Both the position numbers and the translations under genes were made by a program. Positions 10,094 to 18,863 of a stretch of 64,000 nucleotides of DNA are shown piece after piece. Source of the stretch: Oscillospiraceae bacterium. Its GTDB lineage: Bacteria; Bacillota; Clostridia; Oscillospirales; Acutalibacteraceae. Under the pieces are notes generated by a model that worked only from the letters and a program-made list of their open reading frames with translations, made no database searches and was not told the origin of the DNA. The stretch's first letter is position 1. Every line of letters begins with the position of its first letter. The stretch spans positions 55,434 to 119,433 of the forward strand of contig SVPV01000001.1 in assembly GCA_015065725.1 (NCBI GenBank), given 5' to 3'.

Positions 10094-10104
10094 TCGGAGT
10101 TTTT

Positions 10105-11055
10105 ATGGATATAACTTCTTTTTTAAACTGTCTTGATAAGTTTAATATAGAATACAGGCTAAATGAGCCTATGGAAAAGCACACCACCTTTAAAACGGGT
10201 GGTGCTGCCGACGTTTTTATATGTGTTAAGGATAGAAAAGAGCTTTCAAATGTTTTAAAGGCGGCAAAGGAAACTTCGGTGCCTTGCTTTATTCTCGGTA
10301 AAGGCTCCAATCTTTTAGTGTCGGATGACGGAATAGAGGGTGCAGTAATAAACCTATCCTTGATGGATGAAATTTCGGTAAACGGTACCGACTTGGTATG
10401 CGGTGCAGGTGCAAATCTTGCGGCAGTTTGCCTAAAGGCTCGTGATAACAGCCTTTCGGGACTTGAATTTGCTTTTGGAATACCAGGCTCTTTGGGCGGG
10501 GCACTCTATATGAATGCGGGTGCTTATGGCGGCGAAATGTCAGAAGTTATAGAATCCGCAGAGGTTATGGATTTTGAGGGAAATGTTTTTGAAATTTTGG
10601 CAAAGGATATGTCCCTTGGCTATAGAACAAGCATTTTTTCTAAGAAAAAATATATAATTTTAAGTTTAACTTTGGGTCTTAAGGTTGCACAAAAGAGTGA
10701 GATTTCCTCTAAAATGGAGGAGCTTTTGTCAAGACGTAAGGAAAAGCAACCTTTAAGTTTCCCCAGTGCAGGCAGCACCTTTAAAAGACCTGAGGGTTTT
10801 TTTGCAGGTGCACTTATAGAAAAAAACAATTTAAAGGGTGTAAGCGTCGGCGGTGCTATGGTGAGCGAACTTCACGCAGGCTTTGTTATAAACTATTCTA
10901 ATGCTACTACCACCGATATTTTAAAGCTTATACGCCATATACAAGAAACTGTCTATAAAAACGACGGTGTTTTAATGAGAACAGAAGTTTTGTTTGTAGG
11001 TAGGCTTCCTAAAGAAGATATTTTACCTTATAGTGAAGAAAAACAAATAATATAA
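10105..11055 (+). CDS. murB: UDP-N-acetylenolpyruvoylglucosamine reductase
   Basis: MurB reduces UDP-GlcNAc-enolpyruvate to UDP-MurNAc with NADPH and FAD, an early peptidoglycan step. The 316-residue protein shows the FAD-binding segments TTFKTGGAAD, LGKGSNLLVSDDGI and GIPGSLGGALYMNAGAYGGE. The catalytic serine region PSAGSTFKRP lies near residue 220. A CGGAG site precedes the ATG 11 bases after the glucokinase stop. The hprK-murB-rapZ order is typical of Clostridia. Confidence 0.96.
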   Translation: MDITSFLNCLDKFNIEYRLNEPMEKHTTFKTGGAADVFICVKDRKELSNVLKAAKETSVPCFILGKGSNLLVSDDGIEGAVINLSLMDEISVNGTDLVCGAGANLAAVCLKARDNSLSGLEFAFGIPGSLGGALYMNAGAYGGEMSEVIESAEVMDFEGNVFEILAKDMSLGYRTSIFSKKKYIILSLTLGLKVAQKSEISSKMEELLSRRKEKQPLSFPSAGSTFKRPEGFFAGALIEKNNLKGVSVGGAMVSELHAGFVINYSNATTTDILKLIRHIQETVYKNDGVLMRTEVLFVGRLPKEDILPYSEEKQII

Positions 11056-11067
11056 AGGAAGTAATTT

Positions 11068-11928
11068 ATGAAACTGCTTATAGTTACGGGAATGTCAGGC
11101 TCGGGTAAATCACAAGCAATAAAGGCACTTGAAGATATGGGCTATTATTGTGTTGACAATATTCCGCCCTCTATTATTCCTGCCTTTGTGGACCTTTCAA
11201 ACAAGGGTGCTAGTGAGCTTGAAAAGCTTGCCATTGTTACCGATATAAGAGGCGGCGAAATGTTTGGCGAAATCCCAAAGGTTTTAGAGAGCTTTAGACA
11301 GAATGATGTTGATTATAAAATACTGTTTCTCGACGCTTCGGACGAAACTATTGTACGTAGATATAAAGAAAACAGACGTACACACCCACTTTGTGAGCGG
11401 GCAGATATTACACTTCCCGCCGCAGTTAAAAAGGAAAGAGAGCTTTTATCGAATATCCGCTATGATGCCGATTATGTGGTTGACACCAGCCGTCTTTCTA
11501 TAGCACAGCTTAAAAACCGTATATGCGAAATGGTGCTAGGCGACATAAACGAGGGTATGAAAATAAGATGCAAATCCTTCGGCTTTAAATACGGTATTGA
11601 TGCTGAAGCCGATTTAGTTTTTGATGTTAGATGTCTTCCAAATCCCTTTTATATTGAAGAGCTTAAAAATTTAACAGGTCTTGATGAGCCTGTTAGAGAT
11701 TATGTTATGAGCTTTAAGGAAAGCTGTGAATATAGGGATAAACTAAAGGAGTTTTTTGATTTAACAGTTCCTATGTACGCTAGCGAGGGCAAAAGTCAGC
11801 TCATAATTTCTTTCGGTTGTACGGGCGGTCAGCATCGTTCGGTAACCTTTGCAGAGCTTTTTAACAGTTATCTTAAAGAAAAAGGTTACAATTCGTCTGT
11901 AATGCACCGAGATATACATAAATTATAA
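11068..11928 (+). CDS. rapZ: RNase adapter protein RapZ / YvcJ P-loop protein
   Basis: RapZ/YvcJ proteins bind nucleotides and UDP-GlcNAc-type ligands. In E. coli RapZ directs sRNA decay in amino-sugar control. The 286-residue protein begins with a Walker A motif (GMSGSGKS, residues 8-15) and carries VDNIPPSI, DIRGGE and the C-terminal FGCTGGQHRSV segment typical of the family. An AAAGGAAG site precedes the start. It lies 12 bases after murB and 12 before whiA. The usual partner yvcK, normally between rapZ and whiA, is missing here. Confidence 0.94.
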   Translation: MKLLIVTGMSGSGKSQAIKALEDMGYYCVDNIPPSIIPAFVDLSNKGASELEKLAIVTDIRGGEMFGEIPKVLESFRQNDVDYKILFLDASDETIVRRYKENRRTHPLCERADITLPAAVKKERELLSNIRYDADYVVDTSRLSIAQLKNRICEMVLGDINEGMKIRCKSFGFKYGIDAEADLVFDVRCLPNPFYIEELKNLTGLDEPVRDYVMSFKESCEYRDKLKEFFDLTVPMYASEGKSQLIISFGCTGGQHRSVTFAELFNSYLKEKGYNSSVMHRDIHKL

Positions 11929-11940
11929 AAGGAGTAGCTT

Positions 11941-12834
11941 ATGTCTTTTTGCAGTGATGTAAAGGATGAATTAGCGATGACAAAAACCTCAAAATGCTGT
12001 GAGCCTTCTCTTGCTTACGGCTTTTTGTTGTTTTCACGCTCTTTTTCCTTTAAAAGAATTTCTATGCAAACGGCCAATTTAATAATGGCACAGTTCTTTA
12101 AAAGACTTATGTCAAGAGTTTTTGGTGCTGATGTTGAACTTTGTTCGGGCGGCGATAAAAAGACAACCTATAGGGCAACCGTAAATTCCGAAGCAGACCG
12201 CCTTAAAATTCTTGCAATTTTAAGCGACGATGAGGGTAGAGGCGGAATTAACAGAGAAATGTTCTCGCGTGACTGCTGTACCGCCGCTTTTGTACGCGGT
12301 GCCTTTTTGGCTTGCGGAAATATAAGCAATCCCGAAACTGAATATAGGGTTGACTTTTCGGTAAAGGACAGGCAGTTAGCAGAGCAATTCTCAGAAATAT
12401 TATTAGAAAACTCTATAAAGGCTAATATATCAAAGCGTGGTAATGGCTTTGTTGTTTATATTAAGAAAAACGAAACAATAGGCGACCTTTTAACCTTTAT
12501 GGGTGCTTCAAAAATCAGCCTTGAAATGCTTGAAACTGCCGTTTTAAAGAGTGTTAAAAACAATATTAACCGTGCAGGCAACTGTGATAGCGGAAATATT
12601 TCAAAAACGGTAGAGGCATCTATTAAGCAGAGAACGGCAATAGAGTATTTTTTGAATAAGGGCATACTTGAAAGCTTGCCTGTAGAGCTTCAAAGTGCCG
12701 CAAAGCTTCGGCTTGATAACCCAAACGCCTCTTTAAAGGAATTGTGTAAAATCAGCACTACACCAATAACCGTTTCGGGTTTAAATCATAGACTTAGTAG
12801 AATAATAGATTTATATAACAACGCAAAAAAATAA
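11941..12834 (+). CDS. whiA: DNA-binding protein WhiA
   Basis: WhiA joins a LAGLIDADG homing-endonuclease-like N-terminal fold to a C-terminal helix-turn-helix. It influences sporulation genes in actinobacteria and cell division and chromosome segregation in Bacillus. This 297-residue copy starts MSFCSDVKDELA and has the RGAFLACGNISNPE segment in the middle. The C-terminal HTH region contains NPNASLKELCKI and GLNHRLSRI. An AAAGGAG site precedes the ATG. It is tightly packed between rapZ and dnaE. Confidence 0.94.
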   Translation: MSFCSDVKDELAMTKTSKCCEPSLAYGFLLFSRSFSFKRISMQTANLIMAQFFKRLMSRVFGADVELCSGGDKKTTYRATVNSEADRLKILAILSDDEGRGGINREMFSRDCCTAAFVRGAFLACGNISNPETEYRVDFSVKDRQLAEQFSEILLENSIKANISKRGNGFVVYIKKNETIGDLLTFMGASKISLEMLETAVLKSVKNNINRAGNCDSGNISKTVEASIKQRTAIEYFLNKGILESLPVELQSAAKLRLDNPNASLKELCKISTTPITVSGLNHRLSRIIDLYNNAKK

Positions 12835-12849
12835 TAGGGAGGTACGGCA

Positions 12850-15800
12850 ATGGCTTTTACACATTTACATCTACATACAGAATATAGTCTTTTAGACGGC
12901 TGCTGCCGTATTGATAAACTTATGTCGGCTGTAGCCGAGCGTGGACAGAAAAGCGTTGCTATAACCGACCACGGCGTTATGTACGGTGCAATAGATTTTT
13001 ATAAAGCCGCAAAAAAACACGGTATTAAGGCAATAATCGGCTGTGAGGTTTATGTTGCACCAAGAGGCAGAACAGACAAACAAAAGGGCCTTGATAACGA
13101 TTATAGCCATCTAGTTTTGCTTTGCGAAAATAATGAGGGCTATCAAAATCTTATTAAGCTGGTGTCATTAGGCTTTACCGAGGGGTTTTATTCAAAACCG
13201 CGTGTTGATAGGGAACTTTTGAAAAAATATTCGGGCGGTCTTATTGCACTTTCTGCCTGCCTTGCGGGTGAAATTCCAAAGGCACTTACACGTAAAAATT
13301 ATGAGGCGGCTAAAAACAGTGCTATCTGGTACCGCGAAACCTTTGGTGAAAATAATTTCTTTTTAGAACTTCAAGACCACGGTATTGAAGAACAAAAATT
13401 TATAAATCCGCTTATAGTAAAGCTTTCAAAAGAACTAAACATTCCGCTTGTGGCTACTAACGACGTGCATTATATTGAAAGGCAAGACGCCTTAATGCAC
13501 AAGGTGCTTTTGTGCGTGCAAACGGGTACAACTATCGGCTCTGAAAATTCGCTTGAATTTAAAACAGAGGAGTTTTATCTAAAAAGCGAGGATGAGATGC
13601 GTCAGCTTTTTGGAAATGTCGAGGACGCAATAGAAAACACCGAGCGTATAGCAGAACGCTGTAATGTAGAATTTGAATTTGGCAAAATAAAGTTGCCTTA
13701 TTTTGATACAAAGGGCGAAGACCATTTAGAATATTTTAAAAAACGTTGCTTTGAGGGTATGCACCGTATCTACGGTCAAAATCCGCCAAAGGAGGTTTTA
13801 GACCGCCTAGAGTATGAGCTTTCTGTAATAAACAAAATGGGTTATGTCGACTACTTTTTAATAGTTTGGGATTTTGTAAACTATGCTAAAAGTAACGGTA
13901 TTTCGGTAGGCCCAGGCAGAGGCTCGGGTGCGGGAAGTCTAGCGGCTTACTGTATAGGAATTACGGGTGTAGACCCTATAAAGTATAATCTTTTGTTTGA
14001 AAGATTTTTAAATCCCGAAAGGGTATCAATGCCCGACTTTGATATAGACTTTTGTTATGTTAATCGCCAAAAGGTTATAGATTATGTAACCGAAAAATAC
14101 GGCACCGGCCGAGTAGCACAAATAGTCACCTTTGGTACTATGGCGGCAAGAGCGGCTATACGTGACGTTGGTAGGGCAATGGATATACCCTATAATATTT
14201 GTGATAAAACTGCAAAGCTAGTACCCCACGCTGTTGGTATGACGCTAGAGCGTGCGGTTTCCTCTTCAAAGGAACTTCGCGACCTTTATAATTCCGATAG
14301 TCAAATAACCGAGCTTATAGATATGGCAATTAAGCTTGAGGGTATGCCGCGTCATGCCTCTACCCATGCGGCAGGCGTGGTTATTTCAGATAGACCTGTT
14401 AGGGACTATGTACCCCTTGCTGTTAATGACGAGGCGGTTGTAACACAGTACACAATGACAGCCCTTGAAGAATTAGGTCTTTTAAAAATGGACTTTTTGG
14501 GACTTCGCAATTTAACCGTAATTGATGATACCGAAAAGGAAATCAGAAAAACCGATAAAGATTTTTCAATAGAAAACATTTCGCTAAACGATGCTAAAAC
14601 CTTTTCGCTTATGGCAAAGGGACTTACCGACGGAGTGTTTCAGTTTGAGTCGGACGGTATGAAAAGCGTGCTTCGTCAGTTCTGCCCCGAGAGTATTGAG
14701 GATTTAATAGCAATTCTTTCCCTCTACCGACCAGGACCTATGGACTCGATACCTAAATATATTCATAATAGGCATAATCCTGAGGATATCACCTACGATA
14801 CACCCCTTTTAAAACCGATATTAGAGGTTACTTACGGCTGTATTGTTTATCAAGAACAGGTAATGCAGGTCTTTCGTAGCCTTGCGGGTTATTCATTCGG
14901 TAGGGCGGATATTGTTCGTCGTGCTATGGCTAAAAAGAAGCACGATGTTATGGAAAAGGAACGTAACGCCTTTATTTACGGCGAAAAGGATAATGACGGC
15001 AATGTAATTTGCGAGGGTGCAGTAAATAGAGGTGTACCCGAAGAGGTTGCAAAGAAAATCTTTAACGATATGTCGGCGTTTTCCTCTTATGCCTTTAATA
15101 AATCCCACGCCGCCGCCTATGCTGTGGTGGCGTATAGAACAGCCTATTTAAAGGCACATTATACCGATAAGTATTTTGCGGCTTTAATGACAAGTGTGCT
15201 TGATTCACCCGATAAAATCTCACAATATACCGCCGAATGTAAGCGTATGGGTATAAAAATGCTGCCGCCGTCGGTAAATGAGAGCTTTAATACCTTTTAT
15301 GCTACCGAAAACGGCATACGCTTTGGACTGATGGCGGTTAAAAATTTGGGTAGAGGCTTAATAGATAAGCTAATAGCTGAAAGACAGTCGTGCGGAAAAT
15401 ACACTTCGCTTTACGATTTTTGTAAGCGTAATTATGGTAGGGATTTAAACCGCCGTGCATTAGAGGGGCTTATAAAAAGCGGTGCACTCGATATAGCAGA
15501 CGAAAACCGCCGACAAATGCTTTTTAATCTTGATAACGTGCTTTGTGTGGTTGAGGGTGAAAAGCGGTTTTCGGGTGATGGTCAGCTTGACCTTTTTGGT
15601 GAAGCGGGCGATATAGCCGAATACAAACTGCCCGATATGGAGGATATGCCCGAAGCCGAGCGGCTTTCTATGGAAAAGGAAGCTACGGGACTTTATCTTT
15701 CGGGACACCCCGTTTTTAAATATGAGGGTTATATTAAACGGGCAGGCTTTGCGACGGCACTCGATATACTAAAGCATAAGTACGGGGACGGTAAGCGTAT

Positions 15801-16293
15801 TAGTATAGTAGGCGTAATAAACTCTGTTAGGGTGCGTCAGCTTAAAAATAAAAGTATAATGGCAACTCTAGAGCTTGAGGACGTCACCGCTAGTATAGAG
15901 GTTACGGTTTTTGCCACCGCATATTCGGTTTACCGCACAATGTTTAATGTTGGCGATACTGTGTTGCTTTCGGGCAAGGTTGCCGAACGCGAGGACAGAA
16001 ACCCCGAAATTATATTTGAAAAGGCAGAGCGTGTACCCGACGGTGCAGAAAATATTACCTATTTAAAGGTCAAAGCAGGGCTTTATTTAAGGGTAAAAAA
16101 TACCGATATTCCCGAAATGGATGAGGTTAAGCGGTTGCTTAAAAATTCCCATGGCAATATACCCGTTTATATTGTTTGTACCGATAATGGTAAACGGTTT
16201 GAAGCACCCTCTAATATGCGTGCTAAAAAGGATAACGCTTTAATTGAAAAATTTAAAACCCTTTTAGGTAACGAAAATGTTAAGTTAGTGTAA
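12850..16293 (+). CDS. dnaE: DNA polymerase III alpha subunit
   Basis: This replicative C-family polymerase has 1,147 residues. It begins with the PHP domain (HLHTEYSLLDG, residues 5-15; TDHGVMYGA). The catalytic palm carries GPGRGSGAGSL and the metal-binding PDFDIDF near residues 395-401. The YRPGPMDSIP and SFNKSHAAAYA-type segments, a helix-hairpin-helix region and a C-terminal OB-fold (SIVGVINSVRV...) follow. There is no proofreading exonuclease insertion, so it is DnaE rather than PolC. A GGGAGG site precedes the start. A clear terminator follows the stop. Confidence 0.97.
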   Translation: MAFTHLHLHTEYSLLDGCCRIDKLMSAVAERGQKSVAITDHGVMYGAIDFYKAAKKHGIKAIIGCEVYVAPRGRTDKQKGLDNDYSHLVLLCENNEGYQNLIKLVSLGFTEGFYSKPRVDRELLKKYSGGLIALSACLAGEIPKALTRKNYEAAKNSAIWYRETFGENNFFLELQDHGIEEQKFINPLIVKLSKELNIPLVATNDVHYIERQDALMHKVLLCVQTGTTIGSENSLEFKTEEFYLKSEDEMRQLFGNVEDAIENTERIAERCNVEFEFGKIKLPYFDTKGEDHLEYFKKRCFEGMHRIYGQNPPKEVLDRLEYELSVINKMGYVDYFLIVWDFVNYAKSNGISVGPGRGSGAGSLAAYCIGITGVDPIKYNLLFERFLNPERVSMPDFDIDFCYVNRQKVIDYVTEKYGTGRVAQIVTFGTMAARAAIRDVGRAMDIPYNICDKTAKLVPHAVGMTLERAVSSSKELRDLYNSDSQITELIDMAIKLEGMPRHASTHAAGVVISDRPVRDYVPLAVNDEAVVTQYTMTALEELGLLKMDFLGLRNLTVIDDTEKEIRKTDKDFSIENISLNDAKTFSLMAKGLTDGVFQFESDGMKSVLRQFCPESIEDLIAILSLYRPGPMDSIPKYIHNRHNPEDITYDTPLLKPILEVTYGCIVYQEQVMQVFRSLAGYSFGRADIVRRAMAKKKHDVMEKERNAFIYGEKDNDGNVICEGAVNRGVPEEVAKKIFNDMSAFSSYAFNKSHAAAYAVVAYRTAYLKAHYTDKYFAALMTSVLDSPDKISQYTAECKRMGIKMLPPSVNESFNTFYATENGIRFGLMAVKNLGRGLIDKLIAERQSCGKYTSLYDFCKRNYGRDLNRRALEGLIKSGALDIADENRRQMLFNLDNVLCVVEGEKRFSGDGQLDLFGEAGDIAEYKLPDMEDMPEAERLSMEKEATGLYLSGHPVFKYEGYIKRAGFATALDILKHKYGDGKRISIVGVINSVRVRQLKNKSIMATLELEDVTASIEVTVFATAYSVYRTMFNVGDTVLLSGKVAEREDRNPEIIFEKAERVPDGAENITYLKVKAGLYLRVKNTDIPEMDEVKRLLKNSHGNIPVYIVCTDNGKRFEAPSNMRAKKDNALIEKFKTLLGNENVKLV

Positions 16294-16325
16294 AATATAT
16301 ATTGTTTTCACGAAATTAAAATTAA

Positions 16326-16355
16326 CGGGCGAACATTGTTCGCCTGTTTTGTTTT
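16326..16355 (+). terminator. Rho-independent terminator after dnaE
   Basis: The stem GGCGAAC-ATT-GTTCGCC, extended by two more pairs (one G-U), is followed by the T-rich stretch GTTTTGTTTT. It lies 32 bases after the dnaE stop and separates the hprK-dnaE group from the rimP operon. Confidence 0.85.
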
Positions 16356-16375
16356 CACAAAATGATTAATATATC

Positions 16376-16448
16376 GTAGGGACCGGCGTCCTCGACGGTC
16401 CTTTTAACCGCCTATAACATAACGGACCGTCGAGACGCCGGTCCCTAC
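16376..16448. repeat. REP-like 73-bp palindromic element
   Basis: Two arms of 26 and 25 bases, beginning GTAGGGACCGGCGTC, are inverted copies differing by one inserted C. They are separated by a 22-base A/T-rich spacer. The arms are strikingly G/C-rich against the surrounding A/T-rich DNA. It lies between the dnaE terminator and the rimP promoter and encodes nothing. The form is that of dispersed REP/MITE-like intergenic palindromes; only one copy is present in this window. Confidence 0.7.
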
Positions 16449-16489
16449 AATGTTAAAATATTAATTTATAAAGCAGTAATTTCAAACAC

Positions 16490-16518
16490 TTGACAAATAT
16501 GTTATTATGTGCTATTAT
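16490..16518 (+). promoter_or_regulatory. Sigma-A promoter of the rimP-nusA-infB operon
   Basis: TTGACA at 16490-16495, a 17-base spacer and TATTAT at 16513-16518 form a near-consensus promoter. Transcription would start near 16525, a few bases before the leader hairpin and about 80 bases before rimP. Confidence 0.85.
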
Positions 16519-16540
16519 ATGCATATACTTTGAATGAAAG

Positions 16541-16566
16541 GTGAGTGGGGCGACCCACTCACTTTT
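16541..16566 (+). promoter_or_regulatory. rimP leader hairpin (attenuator-like)
   Basis: A perfect 9-bp stem GTGAGTGGG/CCCACTCAC is closed by the GNRA tetraloop GCGA and followed directly by TTTT ATTA. It sits at the very start of the predicted transcript, 40 bases before rimP. The form is that of an intrinsic terminator or a 5'-end structure. It may control expression of the operon or protect the mRNA end. Confidence 0.65.
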
Positions 16567-16606
16567 ATTATGACATTTAAAGACTTGATAAAACGGAGGG
16601 GTTTTG

Positions 16607-17059
16607 ATGGCAGGTATCGCCGATAAGGTGGCGGCAATAATCAAATCTACGGTAGAAAATGAGGGCGTTGAACTTTGGGACGTACGCTATGTTAAAGAGG
16701 GCTCGTCCTACTATTTAAGGGTTTATATTGATAAAGAGGACGGCATTAATATTGATGACTGTACTAATGTTTCCCACGCTATTGACCCTGTGCTTGACGA
16801 GGCAGACCCTATAAAAGATTCGTATTATTTAGAGGTTTGCTCAACAGGTCTTGAAAGGGAGCTTTTAAAGCCCGAACACTTTGAAAAAATGCTAGGCAGA
16901 AAAATAAAGGTCCGCTTGTTTAAAGCACGTGACGGCGTTAAGGAATTTGAGGGTATCTTGGAAGCCTTTGACGGCGGCGTAACGCTTGCTACAGATAGCG
17001 GAAATATCCGTTTTGAAAAGGGTGAGATTGCAAAGGCAAATCTTTGTGATTTTGAGTAA
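16607..17059 (+). CDS. rimP: Ribosome maturation factor RimP
   Basis: RimP assists late maturation of the 30S subunit and pairs with ribosomal protein S12. The 150-residue protein has the N-terminal alpha/beta domain (VENEGVELWDVRYVKEG, YLRVYIDKEDGI) and a C-terminal SH3-like domain (GRKIKVRLF). The ORF track starts one codon earlier at a TTG; the ATG at 16607, seven bases after CGGAGGGG, is the better start. It is the first gene of the rimP-nusA-ylxR-L7Ae-infB-rbfA operon. Confidence 0.95.
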   Translation: MAGIADKVAAIIKSTVENEGVELWDVRYVKEGSSYYLRVYIDKEDGINIDDCTNVSHAIDPVLDEADPIKDSYYLEVCSTGLERELLKPEHFEKMLGRKIKVRLFKARDGVKEFEGILEAFDGGVTLATDSGNIRFEKGEIAKANLCDFE

Positions 17060-17110
17060 CATAAAAAATATAAATGATTCGGTAAAAACCGATTTGGAGG
17101 TATCTATAAA

Positions 17111-18199
17111 ATGGCAAGAAAAATTAAATTGACAGCGAAAGAGAAAAAAGACAACAAGGAGTTTTTTGAGGCTTTAAGGCAGATGGAGGAGGAACGTGGT
17201 ATACCCGTAGAGTTCTTGGCTGAAAAGGTTTCAGAGGCTATAATAGTTGCCGCACGTAAGGACTTTGGTAACCAAGATATCGTTACTTGCAACATTGACC
17301 TTGAAAACGAAATTTTCTATGTAACTGCACGTAAGGAAATAGTTGAGGTTGTAGAAAATCCCTACACACAGATTTCTAAAGAGGAGGCCGCCGCAATCGA
17401 CCCCAAGTCTTTGGTAGATGGCTTTGTTGAGATTAAAATCGACCCCAAGAACTTTGGTAGATTTGTAGCACAAAATTCTAAAAACAACTTCCGTCAAGGC
17501 GTTCGTGATGCACAAAAGGGTCACGCTATAGCAGAATTCCAACGCCACAACCGCGAGCTTTTAACTGCTGTGGTTGAGCGTATTGACCCAAAAACAGGAA
17601 ACGCTATTTTAACAATAGGTCACGGCGAGGCTACCTTACCTAAAGCAGAGCAGGTACCCGACGAGATAATCAACGAGGGCGACCATATTAAAGTATATGT
17701 AGTTGACGTTAAGGAAACCGAGCGTGGACATCGCGTAATGCTTTCCCGTACACATCCGGGACTTGTAAAGCGTCTTTTTGAAACAGAGGTTCCCGAGATA
17801 TTTGACGGTACTATTGAAATTAAGTCGGTAGCACGTCAGGCAGGCTCTAGAACAAAGCTTGCGGTTTGGTCGGCTAACGAGGAAATCGACCCCGTAGGTG
17901 CGTGTATAGGTCCTAAGGGCGTTCGCGTTAACAAGATAGTTGAAATTTTAGGCGGAGAAAAAATCGACATTGTAAAATACAGTGAAGACCCCGTTGCTTT
18001 TGTTTCTGAGGCACTTTCTCCCGCACGTGTTGTGTCGGTTGAAATCGAAAGCACTGAGCCTAAGGTTTGTAAAGCAAGCGTTCCCGAGTCACAACTCTCG
18101 CTTGCAATCGGCAATAAGGGACAAAACGTTCGTCTTGCCGCAAAGCTTACAGGTTGGAAGATAGATATTCATCCCGAAAGCGGATTTTTCGGCGAATAA
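17111..18199 (+). CDS. nusA: Transcription termination/antitermination protein NusA
   Basis: NusA binds RNA polymerase and nascent RNA to modulate pausing, termination and antitermination. The 362-residue protein has an N-terminal RNAP-binding domain, an S1 domain near residues 135-200, and two KH domains (PVGACIGPKGVRVNKI and SLAIGNKGQNVRLAAKLTGWKIDI). It ends soon after the second KH domain, as in the short Gram-positive form without the acidic repeats of E. coli. TTTGGAGG precedes the start. Confidence 0.96.
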   Translation: MARKIKLTAKEKKDNKEFFEALRQMEEERGIPVEFLAEKVSEAIIVAARKDFGNQDIVTCNIDLENEIFYVTARKEIVEVVENPYTQISKEEAAAIDPKSLVDGFVEIKIDPKNFGRFVAQNSKNNFRQGVRDAQKGHAIAEFQRHNRELLTAVVERIDPKTGNAILTIGHGEATLPKAEQVPDEIINEGDHIKVYVVDVKETERGHRVMLSRTHPGLVKRLFETEVPEIFDGTIEIKSVARQAGSRTKLAVWSANEEIDPVGACIGPKGVRVNKIVEILGGEKIDIVKYSEDPVAFVSEALSPARVVSVEIESTEPKVCKASVPESQLSLAIGNKGQNVRLAAKLTGWKIDIHPESGFFGE

Positions 18200-18247
18200 T
18201 TAACTGTTTTAGTTTGATGATATATTTTACGAAGGGAAGTTGATTTC

Positions 18248-18520
18248 GTGGCAGTCAAAAAAATTCCTATGCGAATGTGCACAGGTTGCCGAGAAATGAA
18301 ACCCAAGGTTGAGCTAATAAGGGTTGTAAAAACGCCCGAGGGCGAAATAAAACTCGATTTTAGCGGAAAGCTTAACGGTAGGGGGGCATATATCTGTAAA
18401 TGTACAGAATGTCTTAAAAAGGCAGAAAAAGCCAATGCTTTAGGCAGGGCTTTTGAAATGCCTGTTTCGGCAGAGCTTTATCAAAAACTTCGAGAGGAGA
18501 TAGAGCTGCTTGACAAATAA
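18248..18520 (+). CDS. ylxR: YlxR (RnpM) family RNA-binding protein
   Basis: This small basic protein (90 residues) of the DUF448/YlxR family begins MAVKKIPMRMCTGCREMKPK and contains the family-typical RVVKTPEG and GRGAYIC segments. In B. subtilis the homologue has been linked to RNase P regulation. It starts with GTG at 18248 after a GAAGGGAA site. It overlaps the next gene by 11 bases, so the two are probably translationally coupled. Confidence 0.92.
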   Translation: MAVKKIPMRMCTGCREMKPKVELIRVVKTPEGEIKLDFSGKLNGRGAYICKCTECLKKAEKANALGRAFEMPVSAELYQKLREEIELLDK

Positions 18521-18863
18521 GATTTTGACGCTTTTAGGCTTTGCAAGTAAGGCGGGTAAGCTTTCTTGCGGAATGGACGCTTCTGTTGAGGCGGTCAAAA
18601 AAGGTAAATCAAGGCTTTGCTTAGTAGCCAATGATGTATCACCTAAAAGTTTAAAAGAAATCAACTTTTTCGCTATGAAAAATAACGTTCGGGTAGTTAT
18701 ACTTGACGATTGTAATATTGATACACTGTCTGCTGCCATAGGGCGTAAATGCGGAATACTGTCGGTAAATGACAGCTCGTTTGCAGACGGAATAGTCGGT
18801 GAGGTTAAAAAATACAGTGACAGCACCGAAACATCGATTCAAGGAGGAAATGCTAATGAATAA
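18510..18863 (+). CDS. ylxQ: L7Ae/L30e-family ribosomal protein YlxQ
   Basis: This 117-residue L7Ae/L30e/S12e-type protein would bind RNA kink-turns. The family core [28 protein letters not shown] and [12 protein letters not shown] is at the N-terminus. It starts with TTG at 18510 after GAGAGGAGA and overlaps ylxR. Its end overlaps the infB start by 8 bases. Its place between ylxR and infB is conserved in Firmicutes. Confidence 0.9.
   Translation: MTNKILTLLGFASKAGKLSCGMDASVEAVKKGKSRLCLVANDVSPKSLKEINFFAMKNNVRVVILDDCNIDTLSAAIGRKCGILSVNDSSFADGIVGEVKKYSDSTETSIQGGNANE

Noticed and set aside
18799-18855. Upstream ORF-track start of infB
   Set aside because: It lies inside ylxQ without a ribosome binding site; AAGGAGG is placed for the ATG at 18856.
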